DNA of 64,000 bases from NCBI GenBank assembly GCA_020051175.1, contig JAGVJJ010000011.1:144257-208256 (forward strand), in the 5' to 3' direction. The position numbers and the translations under genes were made by a program. Each line of letters starts with the position of its first letter. Position 1 is the stretch's first letter. Shown piece after piece: positions 9,913 to 17,282 of this stretch. The DNA is from Bacteroidia bacterium (GTDB taxonomy: Bacteria; Bacteroidota; Bacteroidia; 2-12-FULL-35-15). A model generated the notes under the pieces. The model saw only the letters and a program-made list of their open reading frames with translations, made no database searches and was not told the origin of the DNA.

Positions 9913-10860
9913 ATGCTTTCAAAAGAAGAAATAACAGAATGGTTCAAGTCCCTCCAGTATTCCATCTGTTCTGCCTTGGAAAAAGAAGATGGAAAAGGAA
10001 AATTTGAAGAGGAGAACTGGACACGGGAAGAAGGCGGTGGGGGAAGAACGCGCATACTTCAGGATGGCAATGTGATTGAAAAGGGAGGCGTAAACTTCTC
10101 TGCCGTTCATGGTGAGCTACCCGAAAAAATACTTTCGGGAGTATTGCAAACACATGCAGTGAATAAACCCCAAACCTTAAACACTGAACCTGAAACTTTA
10201 AACTTTTATGCAACAGGCGTTTCCATTGTTATCCACCCTCACAACCCAATGGTACCCATTATTCACATGAATGTCCGCTATTTCGAAATGAACAACGGTA
10301 CTTGGTGGTTTGGCGGTGGTATAGACCTTACTCCTCATTATGTGAACGAAAAGGATGCTGCATTTTTTCACAACTCCCTTAAAGGTGCCTGCGACAAACA
10401 CAACCCAAACTATTACCCTGAGTTTAAGAAATGGGCCGATGATTATTTTTTTATTCCCCACCGCAATGAAACACGCGGTATAGGCGGGATCTTTTTTGAT
10501 AGGCTCACAACGCACAAAAACACCTCGTCTGCATCCAAACAGGATTTATTCGCTTTTGTTCAGGAAGTTGGCAATGCCTTCGCTCCCATCTACACATCCC
10601 TCATGAACAGGAATAAAAACAAATCCTTTACTGAAGCCAATAAACAATGGCAGCTTATCCGAAGAGGAAGATATGTTGAATTTAACCTCGTTTACGATAA
10701 AGGGACCAAATTCGGACTGGAAACAAACGGACGAATCGAGTCCATTCTCATGAGCCTGCCACAAACAGCTAACTGGATCTATAATTTTAAGACCCAACCC
10801 GGTAGCCCTGAAGAAAAAACCCTCTCCCTCCTCAAAAAAGGTATAAACTGGGCAAATTAA
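9913..10860 (+). CDS. hemF: Oxygen-dependent coproporphyrinogen III oxidase
   Basis: 315 aa; REEGGGGRTRILQDG, VNFSAVHGE, HPHNPMVPIIHMNVRYFE, WWFGGGIDLTPHY, HRNETRGIGGIFFD, RRGRYVEFNLVYDKGTKFGL. Confidence 0.97.
   Translation: MLSKEEITEWFKSLQYSICSALEKEDGKGKFEEENWTREEGGGGRTRILQDGNVIEKGGVNFSAVHGELPEKILSGVLQTHAVNKPQTLNTEPETLNFYATGVSIVIHPHNPMVPIIHMNVRYFEMNNGTWWFGGGIDLTPHYVNEKDAAFFHNSLKGACDKHNPNYYPEFKKWADDYFFIPHRNETRGIGGIFFDRLTTHKNTSSASKQDLFAFVQEVGNAFAPIYTSLMNRNKNKSFTEANKQWQLIRRGRYVEFNLVYDKGTKFGLETNGRIESILMSLPQTANWIYNFKTQPGSPEEKTLSLLKKGINWAN
10162..10203 (+). repeat. Six tandem heptamers NNNRAAC inside hemF (42 bp = 14 codons)
   Basis: AATAAAC CCCAAAC CTTAAAC ACTGAAC CTGAAAC TTTAAAC in exact register. 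Confidence 0.65.
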
Positions 10861-10938
10861 TACCCAGGCCAGCAAATATCCTCAGATGCAACCTTTTACC
10901 CCAAACTGGTGTCATAAATACATCGGCCAAACTGACTG

Positions 10939-11146
10939 AACCAGTGAACCTGTGAACCAGTAAACCAGTAAACCAGTAAACCAGTAAACCAGTAAACCAG
11001 TGAACCAATGAACCAGTATACCAGTGAACCAGTGAACCAGTATACCAGTGAACCAGTGAACCAGTGAACCAATGGACCAATGGACCAATGGACCAATGAA
11101 CCAATGAACCAATGAACCAATTAACCGGAGAACTAATGAACAGTTA
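10939..11146. repeat. 26-copy octamer tandem array (AACCAGTR / RACCAATG variants)
   Basis: Direct reading: consecutive 8-mers without any indel, e.g. AACCAGTA x5 at 10955-10994, GACCAATG x3 at 11075-11098; the last three copies are degenerate. Confidence 0.97.
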
Positions 11147-11188
11147 AAGATTTTTTTTTACCTTCGTAAATCGTTCAGAATAAAATAA

Positions 11189-13957
11189 ATGGAAAAAACT
11201 TTACGCTCCAGATTATATACCTGTTATTCAACTGTTTATAATCCCCAAAAAATGTTGGGAATTATAATTCTGGTATTCATTTTTCAGGGACTTTCAATCG
11301 CTCAGACTGTGCTATACAACCCTTTGTTGCAAGGCTTTGATGAAGCAAAAGTACTGGATGAGTTCAGGCAGAAGGAAGGCTCTGAAGATAAATATCCTGC
11401 CGCTTACTCCCGCTTCCTTGAATTCAAAAAGCAGGAATACATTGGTAAAAAACAAGGAACCTGGCAAAAAAGCCTTTCCTCTGACAACCAGAATCCCACT
11501 CCCGCAACTGCCGGAGAATGTGGGAATATTGATTTTGAAACCGGTAACTTTACCGATTGGACAGGCAAAACAGGTTCTAACCCTGGATGTTGCGGAAGTA
11601 ACGGCTTCGTTTCCAACGGTGCCAATGCTGCCGTAACCGATCCCGGTGCTCGTCATACAATCATATCCGGAAACGGTACAGATCCTTGTGGTGGTTTCCC
11701 GGTTGTTCCTCCACCTATGCCAGGACAAGTGCAGGGAACCTATTCCTGCCGTTTGGGAAATGCAGTTGTTGGTGCCGAAGCTGAATCCATTGAAACAGTT
11801 TTCACCCCCACCTCCTCAAACAATGTGTTTACGTACCAGTATGCTACGGTGCTTGAAAACCCGGGACATAGTCAGGCTGACCAGCCATTTTTCAAAGTTC
11901 AAATCCTCGACAGCAATGGCAACCCGATTCCTTGTACCACTATTACATATACTGCCGGGGAGGCTGGTCTCGACTTCCAGGATTCGCCCAATTGTCCGGA
12001 TGTCCAGTACAAACCATGGTCAACTGTAAGTGTGGACCTTGTGGCACATATCGGTAACCCGGTAACTGTAAGGTTTACAAGTGCCGACTGTACTGCAGGC
12101 GGGCACTATGGTTATGGATATATCAATACGGAATGCAGTGCTTTAATTGTAACACAGCAGGACTCCTTATGTGTGGGCGGTAATGTTACCCTTATTGCTC
12201 CGGAAGAAGATAACAATACATACAGCTGGACAGGACCAGGCGGGCCATATACAGGACAAACCATTACTGTTACTCAGGCCGGCACATACAACGTTACAAT
12301 GACCTCTACATCCGGCTGTGTAAAATTAATAACCTATACTGTTGTTGAATATCCAACAGCCCTTCTTAACATTGGCCCAGACCAAAACATTTGCAGCACT
12401 GAGTCTGCAACATTAACAGCTACCCCAAGCGGTGCTGCTACTGGTGGTACCTGGACTGGTGGTACTGGCACATTCAACCCGTCCAACACCTCACCTAACT
12501 GTACTTACACTCCTAGTGCCGCAGAGAAAACAGCAGGCACCGTAACACTTACTTTTACTACCAACGATCCGGTTGGCCCATGCCCTGCTGTCAGCGATCA
12601 GGTAACAATCACCATTAACCCTGAAGCTACTGTAACTGCAGGGCCTGATCAAACCATCTGTATAGGGAACTCTGTGGTTCTGGGAGGCAATGCCGGTGGC
12701 GCTGCTACAAGCGGTTTCTGGACCGGAGGTGCGGGAACTTATGCTCCTGACAATACAGCCGGCAATGCCGTTTATACTCCCTCTTCCGCAGAAGCTACAG
12801 GAGGTTACGCAGCCTTGTTTTATACTACTGACGATCCGGCCGGCCCTTGTCCAAGCAAAACAGATACTATGGTCATCACAATTAATCAGCTTCCTACAGC
12901 CAATGCCGGTTCACCTCAATTTGTTTGCGAAGGGGAATCCATTACTCTGGCTGGGTCTATTGGTGGAACAGCTACAAGTGCCACCTGGAGCGGTGGAGGC
13001 GGCACCTTTGTTCCAAACAATACAACTTTGAATGCCGTGTACACTCCTTCTGCAGCTGAATATGCAGCCGATTCTGTATTGCTTACCTTAACAACCGATG
13101 ATCCGGCAGGTCCGTGTACATTCTCTTCATCAAGTGTCAAATTCCACTTCTATAAAAATCCGGTTGTTGATTTTGTAGCTGACGATCCCGATGGATGTCC
13201 CATTCATTGTGTCAACTTCTCTGACTCTACAACGGTTGGAGGGGGTGCTACCATCGTATCCTGGAACTGGGATTTTGGTGATGGCAGCACCGGTTCAACG
13301 GTGATGAACCCTTCCAATTGTTTTGAAGAGCCGGGGTTATACGATATCAAGCTTGTTGTGGAATCAGACCAGGGATGTACATCCTTCCTCACCATCCCTG
13401 AAATGATTGAAGTATACAATGTTCCGGTAGCTGAATTTACGCCTTCTCCCAGCACTGCAACTGTAATTGATCCTACAATTACTTTTGTCAACAACAGTTC
13501 ACCGGATGTAAACTTCTGGCAGTGGGATTTTGGTGATGGAGATAGTATTGATGGCCCTTCCAGTCCCGTGCATGAATACCCTCATGAAACCTACGCCAGC
13601 TATATGGTAACCCTGATGGTGCAGAATGCAAACGGCTGTATGGATACTGTTGCACATCCTGTATATATCGGGCCTGAATTTACATTCTTTATACCAAATG
13701 CCTTTACTCCTAATGGCGATGGGCATAACGAATACTTCTTCGGCTCTGGTATTGGGATTGAAGTGTATGACATCTGGATCTTTGACCGTTGGGGAAATAT
13801 GATATTCCACGGAAACGACCTGGACGACAAATGGGATGGCAAATCAAACGGGGGTAAGGAAGGCTCGCAGATAGATGTGTTTATATGGAAAGTTCAGCTA
13901 ACGGATGTGTTTAAGAAAGTACACAATTACATGGGTACCGTTACTCTTGCTAGGTAA
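11189..13957 (+). CDS. Large secreted PKD/Ig-like repeat protein, type B T9SS (gliding-motility-associated) C-terminal domain
   Basis: 922 aa; signal; repeats AGPDQTICIGNS...TYTPS...; two PKD domains (WDFGDG); C-terminus FFIPNAFTPNGDGHNEYFFGSGIGIEVYDIWIFDRWGNMIFHG...WDGKSNGG...VFIWKVQLTD...HNYMGTVTLAR. Confidence 0.93.
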   Translation: MEKTLRSRLYTCYSTVYNPQKMLGIIILVFIFQGLSIAQTVLYNPLLQGFDEAKVLDEFRQKEGSEDKYPAAYSRFLEFKKQEYIGKKQGTWQKSLSSDNQNPTPATAGECGNIDFETGNFTDWTGKTGSNPGCCGSNGFVSNGANAAVTDPGARHTIISGNGTDPCGGFPVVPPPMPGQVQGTYSCRLGNAVVGAEAESIETVFTPTSSNNVFTYQYATVLENPGHSQADQPFFKVQILDSNGNPIPCTTITYTAGEAGLDFQDSPNCPDVQYKPWSTVSVDLVAHIGNPVTVRFTSADCTAGGHYGYGYINTECSALIVTQQDSLCVGGNVTLIAPEEDNNTYSWTGPGGPYTGQTITVTQAGTYNVTMTSTSGCVKLITYTVVEYPTALLNIGPDQNICSTESATLTATPSGAATGGTWTGGTGTFNPSNTSPNCTYTPSAAEKTAGTVTLTFTTNDPVGPCPAVSDQVTITINPEATVTAGPDQTICIGNSVVLGGNAGGAATSGFWTGGAGTYAPDNTAGNAVYTPSSAEATGGYAALFYTTDDPAGPCPSKTDTMVITINQLPTANAGSPQFVCEGESITLAGSIGGTATSATWSGGGGTFVPNNTTLNAVYTPSAAEYAADSVLLTLTTDDPAGPCTFSSSSVKFHFYKNPVVDFVADDPDGCPIHCVNFSDSTTVGGGATIVSWNWDFGDGSTGSTVMNPSNCFEEPGLYDIKLVVESDQGCTSFLTIPEMIEVYNVPVAEFTPSPSTATVIDPTITFVNNSSPDVNFWQWDFGDGDSIDGPSSPVHEYPHETYASYMVTLMVQNANGCMDTVAHPVYIGPEFTFFIPNAFTPNGDGHNEYFFGSGIGIEVYDIWIFDRWGNMIFHGNDLDDKWDGKSNGGKEGSQIDVFIWKVQLTDVFKKVHNYMGTVTLAR

Positions 13958-13986
13958 TTTGGGCAATACTACCAATTCTTAGGTTT

Positions 13987-16866
13987 ATGAGAAACCAGCT
14001 GGTTTTATTTTGTTTCATTACAATTGTTTTTGGGTACAAAGCCAAAGCACAATTAACCTTTAACAATGGGCTTACTGCACAGCAAATTGCACAGTCACTT
14101 GCAGGTTCCGGTGTTGCGGTTAGCAATGCGACCGTAACCTGCGACCCTAATGGAATTGGGTCATTCACCGGCAACTCCGGCATAGGTATCACTACCGGTG
14201 TGGTGCTCACAACTGGCAGCACCGCAATTATATCTCCCAATACAAATGCTGGCAATGCAGGAGTTTGTACCAATACACCCGGTGATTCCGATTTAAGCAA
14301 TGATCCCTATGATGGCTGTGCATTGGAGTTTGACGTTGTTCCTCTTTGCGATACATTAAAATTCAGATATGTTTTTGCATCTGAAGAATACCCCGAGTTT
14401 GTAAACCAGGGCGTGAACGATGCTTTTGCCTTCTTTATAAGTGGCCCTGGTATTGTCGGACAGCCTAACATTGCTCTTATCCCAGGCACCAGCACCGCTG
14501 TATCTATCGATGACCTGAATGGTAATACCAACTCTCAGTTTTATGTAACAAATACAGGGACTACTATTGAGTATGATGGATACACAACCATTCTTACAGC
14601 ATGGAGTGTGGTTCAACCCTGCCAGACTTACCATTTAAAAATTGTTATTACAGATGAAGGAGATTGCATCTACGACTCTGGTGTGTTTCTGGAAGCGGGA
14701 AGTTTGCAATGCCAGACCACTGTTTCAGCCAATGCCACCGTACAAAATGCTGTTGAAGGCTGTGTAGACGGCAGTTTTGAATTTTGTCGTCCTGCTCCTA
14801 CTACATCACCACTTACGGTTAATTATACCATTGCTGGCTCTGCCGCTAATGGTACCGATTACAATACCATAACAAACAGCATTACCATCCCTGTAGGGCA
14901 GCTTTGTGCATCTGTACCAATAGTTGCTATTGAGGATGGTGTGGATGAACCACTGGACAGTATATTGATCATTTTTCAACCAGGTGTATGCCCGGTTAAT
15001 GACACAGTGAAAATTTACATTACAGACAATGCACTGGATGCCGGCCCTGACGACACACTCTGTTCAGGTGGAACGGTAACCATCGGAACCGCTTCACAAC
15101 AGGGCGTTACGTACGCCTGGAGCCCGGCTACTGGCTTAAGCAATGCTATTTCATCCAATCCATCTGTAACACTTACCAATACAGGTTCCACCCCGATTAC
15201 TACAAATTATATCCTCACCGCCACAAATAATGGATGCAGCATTTCCGATACTGTTGCTGTTACTGTTTACCCGCTTGCTGAGGTAGATGCGGGTCCCGAC
15301 CAATCCGTATGCAGTGCTTCCATCCAGTTATCAGGTAGTTTGAGCGGGAGCGCCACTTCCGGTTCCTGGAGCGGAGGAACCGGAACCTATGCACCGGCAA
15401 ACACCTCGCTGCATGCAACCTATACGCCAAGCGCTGCTGAGGTTACTGCTGGTACAGTTACGCTTACACTTACATCCAATGATCCTCCCGGCCCTTGTCC
15501 GGCTGCAACGGACCAGGTTACATTTACTATTGACCAACAGGCAACTATTGAAGCAGGGCCGGATCAGGCGATATGTATCGGCAACAGCGCCATACTTACA
15601 GGCAGCTTTGGCGGTACTGCTACCGGTGGAACCTGGAGCGGTGGTAATGGAACATTTGCACCTGACAATACAGCTCCAAACGCCATTTACACACCAAGCT
15701 CTGACGAAGAAGCAGCGGGCACTTTCACCTTGTTTTACACTGCCGTTAATGCCGGTACCTGTGATCCCCCTTATGATTCGGTAGTTATCACCATCAATAC
15801 ATTACCTACAGCAAATGCCGGGTCTACACAATTTATCTGTACCGGTGCAAGTGCAACCCTTGCAGGAGCTGTTGGCGGTACAGCTACTTCCGGTACCTGG
15901 AGCGGAGGAGCAGGCACTTTTACTCCGGATAATACAACATTGAATGCCGTATATACCCCAAGCAATGCCGAATACAATGCAGGCTCTGTTACTTTGACAT
16001 TAACAACCGATAACCCGGCCGGGCCTTGCACTGCTTCATCTTCCAATGTTACCATTAACTTTTATGAAAAACCGAGTGTGAATTTTTCTGCCGGTAATTC
16101 TGCAGGTTGTCCTGTTCACTGTACCAGCTTCGACAATACAAGTTCTATTGGTTCGGGCTCCATTGTATCCTGGGACTGGAATTTTGGTGATGGCAGTGCC
16201 GGCTCAACCGCAGAAGAACCAAGCAATTGTTATTCAACTTCCGGCTTGTATGATGTTACGCTTGTAGCCACATCCAACAACGGATGCGTGGATTCACTCG
16301 AGCTTTCCCACCTGGTAACAGTTTACGACATTCCTGTTGCAGAGTTTACTACTACCCCCGACCCGGCAACCATCCTTGACCCGGCTATTGTGTTTAACAA
16401 CCAAAGCAGCTCTGACGTTACCAGCTGGCACTGGAATTTTGGCGATGGTGATACATTAGGCCTTGACAACCCTACCCCTTCCCATTCCTATGGCGATACA
16501 GCCAACTCATACCTTGTTACACTCATTGTTCAGAATGCAAATGGCTGTAAAGATACCGTTCAGCACGAAGTTGTTGTGGGACCGGCTTTCACATTCTATA
16601 TCCCAAATGCATTTTCACCCAACGGTGACGGTTTTAATGATACATTCTTTGGTAAGGGGCTTGGTATCGATAAATATGATTTATGGATTTTTGACCGCTG
16701 GGGAAATATGATTTTTCACACAAAGAACCTAAGCGACTCCTGGAATGGGAAAGCCAACAACGGCAAAAACACTGCCCAAATAGATGTATTTGCCTGGAAA
16801 GTTGAAATTATAGATGTGTTTGCCAAAAAACACAGCTTTATTGGAACCGTTTCCATTGTGAGATAA
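13987..16866 (+). CDS. Choice-of-anchor-L / Calx-beta-like / Ig-like / PKD protein with type B T9SS C-terminal domain
   Basis: 959 aa; LTFNNGLTAQQIAQSLAGSGVAVSNATVTC...CALEFDVVPLCDTLKFRYVFASEEYPEFVNQGVNDAFAFFISGPG; WNFGDG PKDs; FTFYIPNAFSPNGDGFNDTFFGKG...GTVSIVR. Confidence 0.94.
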   Translation: MRNQLVLFCFITIVFGYKAKAQLTFNNGLTAQQIAQSLAGSGVAVSNATVTCDPNGIGSFTGNSGIGITTGVVLTTGSTAIISPNTNAGNAGVCTNTPGDSDLSNDPYDGCALEFDVVPLCDTLKFRYVFASEEYPEFVNQGVNDAFAFFISGPGIVGQPNIALIPGTSTAVSIDDLNGNTNSQFYVTNTGTTIEYDGYTTILTAWSVVQPCQTYHLKIVITDEGDCIYDSGVFLEAGSLQCQTTVSANATVQNAVEGCVDGSFEFCRPAPTTSPLTVNYTIAGSAANGTDYNTITNSITIPVGQLCASVPIVAIEDGVDEPLDSILIIFQPGVCPVNDTVKIYITDNALDAGPDDTLCSGGTVTIGTASQQGVTYAWSPATGLSNAISSNPSVTLTNTGSTPITTNYILTATNNGCSISDTVAVTVYPLAEVDAGPDQSVCSASIQLSGSLSGSATSGSWSGGTGTYAPANTSLHATYTPSAAEVTAGTVTLTLTSNDPPGPCPAATDQVTFTIDQQATIEAGPDQAICIGNSAILTGSFGGTATGGTWSGGNGTFAPDNTAPNAIYTPSSDEEAAGTFTLFYTAVNAGTCDPPYDSVVITINTLPTANAGSTQFICTGASATLAGAVGGTATSGTWSGGAGTFTPDNTTLNAVYTPSNAEYNAGSVTLTLTTDNPAGPCTASSSNVTINFYEKPSVNFSAGNSAGCPVHCTSFDNTSSIGSGSIVSWDWNFGDGSAGSTAEEPSNCYSTSGLYDVTLVATSNNGCVDSLELSHLVTVYDIPVAEFTTTPDPATILDPAIVFNNQSSSDVTSWHWNFGDGDTLGLDNPTPSHSYGDTANSYLVTLIVQNANGCKDTVQHEVVVGPAFTFYIPNAFSPNGDGFNDTFFGKGLGIDKYDLWIFDRWGNMIFHTKNLSDSWNGKANNGKNTAQIDVFAWKVEIIDVFAKKHSFIGTVSIVR

Positions 16867-17212
16867 TACCGGTTGTTTACAGGAGCATTAACTCTCCATC
16901 ACTAAATTTGTTTCAGCTTTATAAGAGCCTGTTTAGAATTTTGCAGAAGAATGGAATTTAGCCATCCCGTGTTTCTCCAGCTCTGAATGACCCACGTGCT
17001 GTCAAGCTGGTCGAGAAATGTGTAAGGGATTTACACTTTTCGTTTAGTAAATACGAAGCAACACAGTCCGCACAAGTATCTCATTTTCAAATATTTAATA
17101 AAAACACATCCACAATGCAACCTTTTAGGATTTAAGGTAGTCTTAATGTGAACAAAAAGATTTGTTCTTTTTGCTTTTTTAACGTATTTTTAATATTTAT
17201 AAAGAGAAATTT

Positions 17213-17229
17213 TCTCCCCGTGGGGGAGA
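17213..17229. repeat. Short inverted repeat TCTCCCC-GTG-GGGGAGA
   Basis: 7-bp perfect stem with 3-nt loop in the intergenic region. Confidence 0.6.
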
Positions 17230-17282
17230 TAGAAAAGACCATAGAAGTTATGAATAACTTCCGAAACAAAACAGATTAACCA

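Noticed and set aside
10832-11120. Three overlapping minus-strand ORFs encoding WFTGSLVHWFTG-type peptides
   Set aside because: They are a by-product of an 8-bp tandem repeat lacking stops on the minus strand; all frames give the same peptide and there is no signal, domain or start context to support a protein.
10939-11146. Possible CRISPR array
   Set aside because: Units are contiguous octamers with no unique spacers and no cas genes are visible.
15331-16055. Minus-strand and alternative-frame ORFs inside the PKD/Ig-like genes (also at 201, 1225, 1653, 12916, 19571, 22966, 53366, 54485)
   Set aside because: Shadow ORFs opposite repetitive Thr/Ser/Gly-rich coding sequence; the plus-strand frames carry recognisable domains.
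16925-17030. Insertion sequence end
   Set aside because: The GAGCCTGTTTAGAATTTT stretch is only suggestive; no matching inverted partner, target duplication or transposase remnant could be read, so it is kept only as a low-interest observation.
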